A DNA stretch of 64,000 bases, taken from Actinernus sp. WN-2022. Its lineage: Eukaryota > Cnidaria > Anthozoa > Actiniaria > Actinernidae. The translations under genes were made by a program, and so were the position numbers. This document shows, one piece after another, positions 10,903 to 21,364 of the stretch. The stretch covers positions 22,999,036 to 23,063,035 of the forward strand of contig JAOWCC010001501.1 in NCBI GenBank assembly GCA_030867875.1, in the 5' to 3' direction. The notes below the pieces were generated by a model. The model had not been told where the DNA came from. It worked only from the letters and a program-made list of their open reading frames with translations, and did not search any database. Every line of letters begins with the position of its first letter. The stretch's first letter is position 1.

Positions 10903-11806
10903 CTAATTTGTATGTAAGCTTTTGCAGTCCCAGGATGAAGTTTCTTTAAATACTGGAGAACTACAGAAGTATGCCATGTGGAGGTGTAACGAGGTAATGC
11001 TGGCCTGGTTTGAAACACCCCTTTGATGTTGTACAAGTGGGTGAGTCACTGTAATGTTGCCTTCTAACACTATACATGACGATAATGCACACCTGGCTGT
11101 ATTAAGACAGCTGTATCCCAAACCTCGTTCGTACAGTTCCTGGAGGAAGTCTAGTACTTTACTTATAGGTGTCAACAGTCTTGCTAGTTTGGGGTACCAT
11201 GACTGAGTGGACCAATTGGGAACAATCAAGATTGCGTGTGCTTTGTCCATTTCTAGTTTTTGCAGGACTTGTGGTATCACGCTAAACGGAGGGAAAGCGT
11301 ACAAGAAGTGATTAGTCCCGTCCACCGTGAAAGCATCAATTGCCAAGGCCTGTGGATCTGGGATCCAAGACACATTGGGTATTATCTGGAAATTCAACAT
11401 AGATGCGAACATATCAATACTGGGTTTTCCCCAGAATATGTGACTTGGTTGAAGACATCTACATTAAGTTTCCATTCTGTAGAATCATCAAAGACCCTAG
11501 AGACTTTGTCTGCAATGGAATTATTTATTCCTGGTATATGGCTAATGGTGAGCCATATGCTCCTTCAGTTGGCATACACCATTCCCATATTAGCGATAGC
11601 ATTACATAGAAGGGAGTGGGATCCCCCCATATTCCTTATGTATGCCACAGTAGTGGTATTGTCTGTCATAACCTTTATATGACCATGGGTCACTTCTCTG
11701 CAAAGAGCCTGCAGTCCCAAGAGTACTGCCTTAAGTTCAAGGTAATTGATGTGATGGTCTCCCTCTAAGGTAAACCATCTACTCCCTGTTGTGGTGCAGT
11801 GAAAAT
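10903..11806 (-). pseudogene. DIRS RNase H C-terminal part and recombinase N-terminal part
   Basis: Downstream of the LINE insertion the minus strand reads INYLELKAVLLGLQAL followed by MTDNTTTVAYIRNMGG, the conserved core of the DIRS RNase H domain. It continues through AHAILIVPNWSTQSWYPKL and then LDFLQELYERGLGYS, the start of the recombinase core-binding region. The frame 10903-11412 is open; the more upstream part is open in the same strand but interrupted. The RNase H domain was split by the insertion: its first half is at 15205-15489. Confidence 0.8.
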
Positions 11807-11810
11807 TTCA

Positions 11811-11944
11811 GGGGCGGATTTAGGGGGAGTGGATGGGCTGGTTGGACTGGCCAAATTGCAGCATGTTACAGAGGCAATGCATGTTCCTGAACAAAAAATC
11901 TATGACAGCCACCCACCCCCCACCCCCCCCCCCCCCCCCCCTGC
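11811..11944. repeat. Sequence with a hAT-like end and C-tract beside the LINE
   Basis: At 11811 the text CAGGGGCGGATTTAGGGGG resembles the terminal inverted repeat common in hAT-type miniature elements. A long C tract follows at 11907-11941. A second CAGGGGCGGAT, inverted, lies at 15184-15194, next to a 20-bp C tract. So this junction material occurs on both sides of the LINE and looks like a host element into which the LINE inserted. Confidence 0.4.
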
Positions 11945-12059
11945 AGACAGACAGACAGACATATTTATTAGCACCGTATACAATTTTGTACATTGGTCTT
12001 GCAGGTCTATAAGGATATAACTGTATAGGCTACAAGTACGCTAATAACAACCTAAAATA

Positions 12060-13728
12060 TAAAAGAGTCTAATTACCGGAAGTAGGAAGAGTCATTTGAG
12101 GGACCAACACTATGATTCGTTGCGTACTTTAAAACACATGTGTACATATTTTGCGACTTGCTTTTGGAGTGCAAGCGGTGGATTCATTGTAATGTTAAAG
12201 AGGGTGTTGTTATTTAGTGTTGTCGAGTTGTACTTTCGTTGAACATTAATGATACTGATTATACTGCATCTGAGAGAGTCGTACGTTGGACATTTAGTTA
12301 AAAAGTGTCTTTCATCCTCAGTCTCCTTTTACATTTAGGACAGATTCTGTCCTCGACTTTTCGATATGGCTTTTCATGCCTCCCTTTCTCGATTTCAAGG
12401 CAGTGATTGCTTATTCTAAGGCGCGTAAGTGCAGTTCTGTGTTCAATATTGTGAACATTCAAAAGATAAGGTTCGAGTATGTAGCTAATTTTAAAAGTGC
12501 GATATGTTCGCAGCTTGTTTCTTTGATCCTTATCTTTTCTGTCATCATGATTATGAATTGCACTCCACCAGTTTTGATATTCAATGTCTTCCAGCCTCTG
12601 CTTTAACATTAAAATATAATACTTTTGCTCATGAGGTTCATCGGGCTGCATGATCCACAAATCGGCAAGTCCTAATTCGGCTATGTTGTATTTTGTTTTG
12701 TTGTACCAATCTGTCTTGTTATTCGAGTTAATACTGTCTAAGTATGTATCACGTGACAGCGTATTTCCCTCTGCTCTGAGAAGCTTGAACCAGAACTTAA
12801 AAGATCTTAATTTTGCCTCTATTTTTAGTGGAAACCTTCCCAATTCTGCTCTGCAGGCTGTGTTTGTGGCGGTTTTGTTAACTCCCAATAGGAGTTTACA
12901 GAATTTATTGTGTACAATTTCTATTGGGTCTTTATCTAGTGACTTAGTCGTCTCAGCTCCCAAAATCTCGCTACCGTAGAGCAGGATTGGTTTAATAAGT
13001 GAGTCAAAGAGCTTTAGAGTTAGTCTTACGTTGGTTCTGAAGTTTTCACGCATACTCTTTCTTAATTTAAATAATGCCTTAAGCGCTACCTTTTTAAGTT
13101 CTATTTTAGCTAAGTTAAAGTTACCAATGGCACTCAGCATTATCCCAAGATACTTGTATGATGTTACATTTTCAATTTCTTTTGTTCGGTATGAAAACTG
13201 GTAATTATTCATAGCCTTACCAGTATTATTGAATACTAATATCTTGGTTTTATCTAAGTTAATTTCCAATTCATTTTCATCAGAGAATATTTGTATTTGA
13301 TTGATATAATTTTGCAGTTGTACTTTGCTTTTTGGCATAATAACGAGATCATCGGCGTACAGCAAACAGCTGATGTTGTGTCCCATAATTTCGACGTGTT
13401 CCCCAGCATCAGTTGCTTCATTAATTTTCTCTGGTAAATCATGTAGGAATAAGTTAAAAAGCGTTGGTGAAAGAATGCATCCCTGTTTAACTCCATAGAA
13501 GCAATGGAATTCTTCTGATACTTGACCGTTAACTTTTACAGCGGCTGAGTCATTGGAGTACATTGATTTTAATAATGATAAGAAGTGGCCTGTAATTCCT
13601 GCGTTCTCTACTTTTTTAAACAATTTATCTCTCGGTATCGAATCGAAGGCTTTCGAAAAGTCGATAAAACAGGTGAATAGCATGTTTCTTTTCTTTTTAG
13701 GCTTGCTTTTCACATATATATTTATCAA
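12060..13728 (-). pseudogene. LINE reverse transcriptase, palm to C-terminal zinc motif
   Basis: The main frame (12298-13728, 476 codons) contains FIDFSKAFDSIPR (RT block A), GVKQGCILSPTLFN (block B), LLYADDLVI (block C, catalytic YADD), and LINLDKTK-like block D. It ends with a CPKC motif. After a frameshift near 12310 the reading continues as ERHFLTKCPTYDSL to a stop near 12075, completing a CCHC-type motif (CPKC...H...C). This would be the TPRT reverse transcriptase of the element. The 5' part is in another frame (13697-14632). Confidence 0.85.
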
Positions 13729-14632
13729 TTATTGTTTTCAGAATAAAGAGATTATCCACAGTACTATGCTTTTCCCTAAATCCGCCTTGTTCTTTTTTTA
13801 GAATTCCTTTCAATGTTAAATAATTATAAAGTCTTTTGTTTAAAATTGATGTGAATAGTTTGCTAATGCAAGATAATAAAGTGATCCCCCTATAATTGTT
13901 AACATTATTTTGGTCTCCCTTCTTATGTAACGGAACAACGAGTCCCTTACACCATTCCTTGGGGTATTGTCCCGACTGAAGTACTTTATTGAAAATCTTT
14001 AAGATCAGTTTCCCTAATTGATTTTTGCTATGCAAGATTATTTCGTTCAGTATGTTTTCTTTTCCAGGAGATTTCTTACCTTTTAATTGTTTCAGTGCTT
14101 TTTCGAATTCTTGTTCGCTTATGTTATAGTCCAATAGACCACTGGCAGGTGGTTCGTACTGATTGGTTTCATTTTGTAGGAGGTCCAAGTTATTTTCTTC
14201 ATGGTAATCTCTACCACTCTTTTGGCTTTGCTTTTTGAAAAATTCATAGAATTCTTCGATCGTAATTGTGTTTGGCTGCTTCTTTTTCTTTGACAAGTTG
14301 AAAACATGGTTTAATGACCTCCAGGTGTCCTTTGGATTGCTAAAATCAATATTCTTAATCTTTTTCGCGACATGGTCATATTTGTTTTTCCTACATAACC
14401 TTTTAAATTGCTTATTCTTTAAATGTAGTTGCTTTCGAATCACCGGGTCGTCATGATTATGAAATATTTGTTGTCCTAAAGATCTGAGATTGTTTTTCTC
14501 GTGTTTGCATTCTTCATCAAACCAGTCTGCGTTTTGTTTTGTTTCTTCGGTTGCAGGTTTTCTGTGTTTCAAACCGACATCAAAACTTAATTGAGTTAAT
14601 ATTGTTTCCTTCGCATTTTTGGGTAAGAGCAC
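13697..14632 (-). pseudogene. LINE ORF2 central region and RT N-terminal part
   Basis: The frame contains LKQLKGKKSPGKENILNEII and CKGLVVPLHKKGDQNNVNNY followed by RGITLLSCISKLFT, the RT0-RT2 blocks of non-LTR elements, then EKEQGGFREKHST-like text. It ends at 13697 and overlaps the downstream frame by about 30 bp, so one frameshift separates the two halves of the RT. Confidence 0.85.
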
Positions 14633-14710
14633 TTATTCTTGTTTTGTATTCTGGTGTGTCGAGCAAGATGCCAATTTTCTCTTTTGCATTATCATCCCAA
14701 ACTAGTTGTT

Positions 14711-15187
14711 TCAGTATAAAGACTTAGAGCATGAGCCTAATATATTATTCGAGATTTGTATGTTTCCCCCAACTCGTAAAGAATAAGAAATCAAACAGTG
14801 ATCTGATAAATAAGGGATCAGTTGATTGACTTTCAGGTAGCGAACGATTTCAGTAAGACTTTCATCACTGATTACATAATCAACAACGCTGCTGCCGTTA
14901 TAGGTAAAGCACGTTTCCATGCCTGAGCAGTCACCGATTATCCTACCATTGAGTATCCTTAAATTCAAGGCTGTGAACGTGTCAATTAATAATCTGCCTC
15001 TGGCGTCAATGTTATGATCTTTTGATTTCCTGTTGTACTCTTTGTCTGCTTCGTACTCCTCAGGTAAATTTAGAAAATTGGAATCATCCGCAACTATGTA
15101 TTCTTGCAGTTCACCAGTACGTGCGTTAAAATCGCCCTGCAGTATAACTTTGCCCTTGGTGGAGAACTTTAAAATTTCTGATCCGCC
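14711..15187 (-). pseudogene. LINE apurinic-type endonuclease, C-terminal half
   Basis: The frame shows VILQGDFNARTG, then SSVVDYVISDESL and YLSDHCLISYSL. These match the GDFN, DY and SDH catalytic motifs of APE-like endonucleases, which nick target DNA for LINE integration. The N-terminal half is missing because the copy is 5'-truncated. Codons upstream of about 15187 in the same frame come from the flanking C-tract and DIRS sequence. Confidence 0.85.
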
Positions 15188-15204
15188 CCTGAATCCCCCC
15201 CCCC

Positions 15205-15489
15205 CCCCCCCCCCACTCCTGGCTCGAGGTGTCAGTGTACAGGGTGTAGTCAACTTTGCCATGGTCCAATTCTCTTCTTAGATAACAAGGCGTTTGTTAT
15301 CCACCATTTAATATCTGATTTTGCATACTCAGATAACTGCATGACTTGATAAAAATCCCAGTTATGACGTTTTAGTGCTGCAGCCTTTTCTATTTCTATC
15401 TGGCGATAAAAAAGTTCCCCATATTCTATTCCTGGAAGGCAGGAGACCATCATGCCAATCAATTGTGCCACCTCCCGTATACTAGGCAT
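15205..15489 (-). pseudogene. DIRS RT/RNase H linker and RNase H N-terminal part
   Basis: The frame MPSIREVAQLIGMMVSCLPG resembles the DIRS connection region. After a frameshift near 15250 the reading ELDHGKVDYTLYTDTSSQEW gives the first catalytic aspartate region of RNase H (TDTSSQEWG). The domain is cut directly after EWG by the C-tract and LINE insertion and resumes at about 11806. Confidence 0.75.
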
Positions 15490-15563
15490 AGTTTTGTTAA
15501 GGACTCCTTAAGCTACATATATGAGCTTCATGTGCTTTTCATTAGAAATAGACATTGTCATTT

Positions 15564-15953
15564 CTAAGGAGTAAAAATAAATCCAAGGTGGTGCAGGATA
15601 TGTGTTGGTGAGGTCACAGATTTGACCTCATGAGGCAAGAACCCCAACTCTCTTAAGAGGCATAGGGTATTACTGATGTTTGATTGGCATTCCTTAAGGG
15701 AATATCCTACTAGGAAAGAATCGTCAAGGTATCCACTAGATATATGACCCATTTCTCTGAGGTGTGGGAAAACTGGTTTCATCAGTTTCGTAAACAGACG
15801 TGGTGCAGATGAGAGCCCCTGGGCCAAACAGGTAAATTTGTAGAGAGTGCCATTCCAAATGAATTTAAGGTATTTATGATGATCTATATTAACCGGCACT
15901 GGAAAGTAGGCGTCCTCGAGGTCGATGGATGCCATATAACAGTTAGGTCTCAT
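15564..15953 (-). pseudogene. DIRS reverse transcriptase
   Basis: The frame has MASIDLEDAYFPVPV (RT block A), CLAQGLSSAPRLFTKLMKP (block B), and SSGYLDDSFLVG (block C). YLDD in place of YADD/YVDD is normal for DIRS-like elements. The downstream LGFIFTP end matches block E. The N-terminal fingers are missing or diverged upstream of 15953, where the reading breaks. Confidence 0.85.
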
Positions 15954-16132
15954 GAGCTGGGAGCTTGTGCGAGTAGTAGGAGAGGGATGGAATTAGCCTC
16001 CTTTTTAAGGCGCTATGCTAATTTTTAAGGCGCTCTCATTAATTCAGATGACGTCACAGTCTTATTGTCTTATGTCATGCATAAATTAATTAGGGCGTAC
16101 GCCCCTTTTTTAAGGCGCTATGCTAATTTTTG

Positions 16133-16220
16133 CGGCGCGCTCATGAATAAAGTGAGGCGCGTTCATGAATAAAGTGAGGCGCGCTCATGAATAAAGTGAG
16201 GCGCTCTCATGAATAAAGTG
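16133..16220. repeat. Tandem repeat, 4 x 22 bp
   Basis: Four copies of a unit close to 'aggcgcgctcatgaataaagtg' at 16133, 16155, 16177 and 16199. They lie between the DIRS gag and RT pieces. Related single 'aaggcgct' motifs occur at 16008-16032 and 16112-16120. Confidence 0.9.
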
Positions 16221-16228
16221 GAATCTCA

Positions 16229-16702
16229 TTAACTCAGAGGATTATCTATTATTTCTGTGAATGAGGTCATCGATCTATTCGGGCTTGTTGGTACCTGTTG
16301 GTACCGCCCCCGGCGTGGGAATAAACAAAATCCCCTAGACTGTGTGTAAGATTGCTTTGGGCGATAATCCTGCTTTCTTTTGTGGCCTGTCAAGTCTGTC
16401 AACTGTTGTGCTGCCTTTTTGCTCTCTTTAACAGTCTTCAGGCGTTCGGCTAGATCATCGCCAAATAGCTCTGATTGCACCGGTTGTTCGTTGCTACAAA
16501 TTGCCTTGTAATTATCATCAAGATCCACCTTAAATAGGTCTCGTCTGCACATATTAAGGTCATGGTTGGCAGAGGCAAGCAGCAATACAGAGTTCGAGAG
16601 ACTCTCCCAGATCTCTTTTTGTGTTGGCATTTCTGAGCCTTTTTCAAGGACTTCCCCCACAGTCCCTGCGAGTTTGGCTACAGGAATCAGCCCTTTTATC
16701 AA
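16229..16702 (-). pseudogene. DIRS gag-like protein, C-terminal part
   Basis: The 157-codon frame contains SNSVLLLASANHDLNMCRRD, SELFGDDLAERLKTVKESKK and a basic, aromatic tail (KRKQDYRPKQSYTQSRGFCL). The LFGDDL(A/P)xRVK segment followed by a basic tail is typical of DIRS ORF1 proteins. The upstream part of gag lies in other frames at 16866-17330. Confidence 0.7.
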
Positions 16703-16865
16703 TGATTCCTGTAGCTTCTAAAGCCAAGCATCCATGCTCTTTAGGGCAATGTCCCATATTTCCGAGTTTACCTTGGTCACTCGGAGAAGTTTGCAATTTT
16801 CTGGACGCTTAATTTCCTCCTTTCGCTTGGCAAGCACTTGCTCGTTCAATCCCGAAGCAAGAATA

Positions 16866-17330
16866 CTATCCAGGAGTGATGAGATGTTCTCGTTTAGGGC
16901 TTTCGCAGTTCCCTCGTCCTAAGTCACCTCTTGAACGAGGACACTCCATTAATCCGTCACCGGATTTGTTAAGGTTATCTGAGCTTCCATCGCTCTTGTG
17001 CCTTTTTGTACTTAAAGCAGTCTTATCGTCATGACCACTTTCCTCCCCTTCACTTTCGGAGGATAGGTCGTCCCGCTGCAACGCAGCAGCATAGGCCGTT
17101 TTTAGTTCCTTAACAACTGGAGCAACACTGTCCATCATGCTTGTCAACTTGTCGATTTTTCGGCTTAATTCGTCGAGTCCCGTCGACTCTTTAGTTTGGG
17201 ATTTTCCAACCGAATCGCGGCCCGAACCAGTTTTGGGCTTTGAACTTTTTGCAGGTCGCTTCTCCCTGCTTGTACTGGCTTTCTAACCCAGCGGTGATAA
17301 GCTTTCTTTTTCAGATGCTGACCTCTTCCA
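16866..17330 (-). pseudogene. DIRS gag-like protein, central part
   Basis: The minus strand encodes a serine/lysine-rich linker, then a coil (LDELSRKIDKLTSMMDSVAP) and an acidic stretch (SSESEGEESGHDD). It is interrupted by an in-frame stop near 17284 and by frame changes before 16702. Reading upstream, the frame (SASEKESLSPLG) joins to the start region at 17952 if the TIR insertion at 17332-17870 is ignored. Confidence 0.65.
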
Positions 17331-17331
17331 A

Positions 17332-17870
17332 GGGCACCCAACGAAGTTTTCGGTTAAAAAGCTTTTCGGGAGAGTATATTAAGTTAGCCTAAAACTTTCG
17401 GATTCGAAAACCTTGTCCCTAGAAAATTGTTTTCTGAAATACTGGCTAGAAAATTTGTTTTCAATCCCTAGAAAATTATAGAAGAAAAGGGAGACTAAAA
17501 GGTTCCCCTAAAATATTCGTACGTCCCAATTCGTCTGATCAATAGAGTCAGAACGGGACATTTTCATTCCCTAAGAATTGCCTAAAGGAAAAAAGAATCC
17601 CTAAAAAATTCGTACCTCCACAAAACTTTGCAACATGAAGTTACCTGGGCTAGAAAATTCTTGTTTGTGTTCTAGACTACTAACAAATTCGTAGACCGGG
17701 AATATTTTGCCATAGTATTTTCGGTTGACGCGATTTCCACCTAGAAATTCCGAACAGCTAATAGCTTTCTAGAATACGTCAAAAGACATAGTAGGCGCCT
17801 TACAATGGCTAGATAAGCTGCAGACAACTGTTTTCAAACGAATTTCAAAAAGTACTCGTTGGGTACCCTT
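17332..17870. mobile_element. ~540-bp TIR element inserted in DIRS gag
   Basis: The ends are inverted copies: GGGCACCCAACGAAG at 17332 and, inverted, GGGTACCCAACGAGT near 17870. The interior has many 'cctagaaaatt' motifs (about 17418, 17449, 17468, 17653). On the DIRS coding strand the flanks read GAAGAGC and GGAAGAGG, a possible imperfect 8-bp target duplication. No coding capacity is seen. Confidence 0.6.
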
Positions 17871-17952
17871 TGCTCTTCGGCAGCGCCGAGTCAGCTTGTG
17901 ACTGTTTAGCATCGGCTAACATGTCGTCCAACACGCCAGTTGTTTGATCCAT
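17871..17952 (-). pseudogene. Start of DIRS gag
   Basis: A minus-strand ATG at 17952 opens MDQTTGVLDDMLADAKQSQA and the reading continues to the TIR insertion. It is about 205 bp inside the right terminal repeat, a reasonable place for the first ORF of a DIRS element. The frame upstream of this ATG is closed by a stop. Confidence 0.5.
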
Positions 17953-18156
17953 TTTCAGATCGAATTTTTTCCCTTTTCAAGAACGGATTTGCAAAATGGG
18001 GTTTCCTTGTTCTGTAGTTCGTAAAGAACTAGCAGATTACTTTCACAGCACAACGATGGCGTTGATATTTCAGAATTAGGTTCTCGGTTGATCAACCACA
18101 GCTGATAGAAGATGGCGGGAGCGAGGGTAGAATGATCATCCTTGCGCATGCGTAGT

Positions 18157-18188
18157 ATCTCGTGGAATCTCTGCGGTAGATGACTGAT
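18157..18188 (-). repeat. DIRS right inverted terminal repeat
   Basis: Reverse complement begins ATCAGTCATCTACCGCAGAG, 31 of 32 bases identical to the left end at 10076-10107. Confidence 0.85.
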
Positions 18189-18262
18189 ATAATTTTTGTT
18201 CACGTTAAAGAAGACATTTATATACTATAACATTTATATTTTATATACATTTATATACTATA

Positions 18263-18294
18263 AACAGTATCTACTTGGAGCTACACTTATGGAC
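18263..18294. repeat. ~35-bp sequence repeated on both sides of the TTAA element
   Basis: 'acagtatctacttggagct' followed by 'ttatggactt' occurs at 18265-18295 and again at 19784-19820. It is much longer than a piggyBac target duplication, so it predates or is separate from the insertion. Confidence 0.8.
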
Positions 18295-18298
18295 TTAA

Positions 18299-19762
18299 GG
18301 TTACCGGATACCTTCAAAACGAAAAAGATGGCAAAATTTTTTTTTCGCACAGAAATGTAGTTTTAGTAGTAGTGTTTTGTATACCAAAAACTCCGTTCAA
18401 AAAAAATTAATATTGACGGAGAAATACCAAAAGGAATTTTTAACCGGAAGTAAAAGGTTCTTTTTGATTGACAGCAGATCAATAGTGCTCACTCGCCCGT
18501 AACGTCGGTGTGGTGAATAACACATATTAAATTCATTTCATATACCAATGTTTATGACGTTTAATGAAAAACGTTTTTCCACACACGATTCCACAATTCC
18601 ATCGGTTGTTGGCCTTATATCTTACAAAAAGCAAGCAGAATGCCCTTAGCTTGAAAAACAAAGAAAAAAGAAAAGCAAAACGAGGCCAAACAATGCATAC
18701 ACTACAATTACAAAGCCAACCCGACAAGCGTTCGTATTTTCACAGAGTGGTCCACATCTGAACATAAAGAAGAATTGATAAGAGCCAGCCGAGAGAATAT
18801 TTGTTTCCAAGAAAGCTTAGATGGAAACGTAGTCTGAAGGTGACCCTGAATCGGTTGAACCACGATCTCGCTCGCTATTGCCGTGCTGTTTCAGAAGCCT
18901 GCAAATCGCTGTCTCCTCTACAACTGTGCTGGCATTCAAGGCGTCTCTATAGGTGTTCACCTTGCCTTTGCCCCTCGAGGTCTTTTTGTCTTTCCCATTT
19001 TTCTAGCCTGGGAAACCAGCCGACTCTTACCGCTACCATTTTTCAAGTCACACACAAAAAACATTTTCTCAATGCGGCGCGTAGCTTTGATCGGAAATCA
19101 ACATTGGCGGGAAATCTCGACAGATAGTTGAACTGTGATGAGAAATGATTGGCCAAGAGTTTGCTAATTGTTGGAGAGGCGGGGCTTCAGATTCACGCAC
19201 GACAGACGGCTAGATTTTTTTGAAGTGCTATTTTCTCGCTTTCGATTTTCAATCAAAATAGAGTTTTAAAAAAGCTCCCACTCAAGAGGAATTTATTCGA
19301 TTTGTGCGAAATTTTCACAAAATGTCAATTGATATCTCAGCTGCAAAAGGGTGTCGGGGAATTGGGAAATTCTAAAAGAAGAGCTCTTGACGACGTTTCC
19401 CGCATATCTACTCGGATTATTTTTCGCCTTTTCACGGAAAGCATGATAACTTTTGAACTAAATCGAATTTTGAAATTCCCCGACACCATTTTGTAATACG
19501 ATTCCTCTGAAATACGACAAAGCAAACAGGTTTTTTATATTTTAAATATTTTCGGAGTCGGAGCTTCTGAAAGCCATCTCACTAGATCGGAGAAACGGGA
19601 TGGCGGAAAATTCGAGATTTTCAAAGAACTCAAAACTTTTTATGCATTCTTGTAGCCAATTTTATAAGCTTTAAAATGACACATGAATGATTTATCTACG
19701 ATGTTTTCTCGAGGCGCTACATAATTTAGACTGGAAACGCACCCTGAAGGTATCCGGTAACC
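18299..19762. mobile_element. piggyBac-like non-autonomous element, TTAA target site
   Basis: An 18-bp perfect terminal inverted repeat (GGTTACCGGATACCTTCA at 18299-18316, inverted at 19745-19762) is flanked on both sides by TTAA (18295-18298, 19763-19766). TTAA duplication with short TIRs is the hallmark of the piggyBac superfamily. The 1,464-bp interior has no transposase frame that I recognise, so the copy depends on an enzyme made elsewhere. Confidence 0.85.
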
Positions 19763-19834
19763 TTAACTAGACATACTTTATAACAGTATCTACTTGGAGC
19801 TCCCTCCGTTTATGGACTTGACTATATAAATACA

Positions 19835-20160
19835 ATACTTGACTATATATTATATTCGTCCACGGACATTATCTGATCCGAGAAGAGAACAGTTCCCGAG
19901 AGCGAAGCTCGAGGGAAACTGTGAGCTTCGAGGATCAGATAATGTCCAAGGCAAATATCAGGGCATATTTAGACGCCACAATGTACGTAGGTTATTGTCG
20001 TTATCATCCTTCAAATATATTCTTTGACGCGCGCTTATACGCTCACAGGGGGTGTATTCGCTGATATTTCTCGCTCGCGGAGAGAAAATATCGGGTGACG
20101 TGACGCATTCAACCAATCGCTCGAGAGTAAATATTTGATGGGTTATATATACATTATGAA
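19835..20160. repeat. Dispersed repeat with an internal hairpin, copy 1
   Basis: 'ggacattatctgatcc...gagggaaactgtgagcttcgaggatcagataatgtcc' forms a hairpin, followed by 'atcagggcata', 'ggttattgt' and 'cttatacgctcacag'. An inverted copy with the same order lies at 54690-54915. No coding frame. Confidence 0.75.
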
Positions 20161-20228
20161 TATATATGCAAATTTACTTAAAATCATGCATATTGTCATA
20201 CAGCACATCATCTTCCTATTAAAGGTGG

Positions 20229-21286
20229 CTAACATTCAGGCGGCAAATGTGCACGCAAATTACAACCAGTTCCGCGCTCGCTGGTCGCCGTGATCATGCC
20301 AGTTGATGTCGTCATACGACTACTGTCGACCTTTGGCTGACTTCTACCAAAGGGTTCCCGCAAAAGCAAAATTAAAGCACGCCTGAAGCGCTGCGTTCGC
20401 AGCGAGTAGATGATTGGATTAGCCATGCTGCTCGTATGTATGAACAAATACGGGAGGAAGTGAAGCCAAGACCCATGAACCCTTGCGATGCTGTGTAACA
20501 ACACTGGAAAGCATCCCAACCAAAAATACGCCACGATGGTAATCCCAATAGTCTTTGCAGTCTGAACGTCGTTCCTGGCTTTATCCCTTAAACTGGTTTT
20601 CGGAACGATGCTTATTCTGCTCATTCGCACAACTCGCCAGATTAGAATACCCAGGACAACGATGATGAAAAATGGAACTGCATAGCCTGCTATGACGAAT
20701 GCTCGGCCGAATATTTTGAAGTACTCGATTCTGTACATCCAAACGGGCTTGGCTCCGATATCGACGTGGGCTCCTAATGCGAACTGACCGTACGTGTAGG
20801 TAGTGGCAGCAAGCCAGATAAATACAACAGCCTCTAAGGCTTTGTTTCGGGTCTTCCACGAGTGATATTTTAGCCCGTGTACTATGGCACCATAACGGTC
20901 CAACATCAGAACCACGAGGGACACAACAGTCATGTTCATAAATAACACATAGAATGATGTCACGAAGAAGGAGACAGTCTTGCCGCCAAGGAAAGTCACC
21001 TTGCACTGGTACCACATGATAAAAAGCGGCATGTTCACCAAGGCGTTGATGACATCAATGAAGGCCAGATTAACCACTAGAATGTTGGGCACGGTTCTTA
21101 GTGTCTTAAAACGCACTAACAGCATACAGACTGCTCCATTGCCGAATATGGAGAATATTATAACGAGGACCACGAGAATGATCTGGATGATGCTGGTAGG
21201 ATCTCTACAGCTATGCAGGGGAATACTCTGGGTGGTGGGCGAAGGAGCCAGCGTCAAATTTATTGGATTTCTGGACATGATGACGC
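20229..21286 (-). CDS. Rhodopsin-class GPCR (receptor 1), coding exon
   Basis: A single exon encodes a complete 349-residue seven-helix receptor (ATG at 21278, stop at 20229). Visible are TM1 with FSIFGNGAV, TM2 with LVVNLAFID, TM3 ending LDRYGAIVHG (DRY motif), TM6 with YFWLGCFPVLL, and TM7 with SMANPIIYSLR (NPxxY). An NLT glycosylation site lies at the N terminus and a basic helix-8 region follows TM7. The tryptophan of CWxP is absent (C there) and the position 25 residues before the DRY arginine is serine, not cysteine. The residue equivalent to the retinal lysine of opsins is histidine, so this is not an opsin. A splice acceptor (TTCTTTAG) lies 8 bp before the ATG, so a 5' UTR exon is likely. 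It is a close paralogue of receptor 2 at 56470-57543; the ligand is unknown. Confidence 0.9.
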
Positions 21287-21323
21287 CTAAAGAACAAAGT
21301 GAAGTTATTTAATAGATAGGTAC

Positions 21324-21325
<2 letters not shown>

Positions 21326-21363
<38 letters not shown>

Positions 21364-21364
21364 G
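21326..21364. repeat. (TAA)n microsatellite
   Basis: About twelve uninterrupted TAA units, lying in the probable 5' intron of receptor 1. Confidence 0.95.

Larger units (their letters stand above)
11945..15190 (-). mobile_element. APE-type LINE, 5'-truncated, inserted in the DIRS RNase H gene
   Basis: The minus strand carries an endonuclease C-terminal half, a full reverse transcriptase and a C-terminal cysteine motif. The 3' end is a short UTR with a TGTCTGTCTGTCTG simple-repeat tail at 11943-11960. The 5' end lies inside the endonuclease coding region, typical of incomplete target-primed reverse transcription. Only a few frameshifts are present (near 13700, 12310 and 14640-14710), so the copy is younger than its DIRS host. 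Confidence 0.85.
10076..18188 (-). mobile_element. DIRS-type tyrosine-recombinase retrotransposon, decayed and interrupted
   Basis: The element is bounded by inverted terminal repeats (10076-10107 and 18157-18188, 31 of 32 bases identical). On the minus strand it carries, in order, gag-like pieces, reverse transcriptase, RNase H and a tyrosine recombinase, the gene order of DIRS1-like elements. No methyltransferase domain was recognised. Stops, frameshifts and three insertions break it: a LINE plus flanks (11811-15204), a ~540-bp TIR element (17332-17870), and a palindromic inverted duplication (10731-10886). Without the two insertions the element would be about 4.2 kb, so internal deletion relative to a typical 5-6 kb DIRS element is likely. 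Confidence 0.85.

Noticed and set aside
12376..12979. Plus-strand frames across 12.3-15 kb
   Set aside because: Shadows of the minus-strand LINE.
20229..21278. Opsin assignment for the receptors
   Set aside because: The Schiff-base lysine position is histidine in all three.
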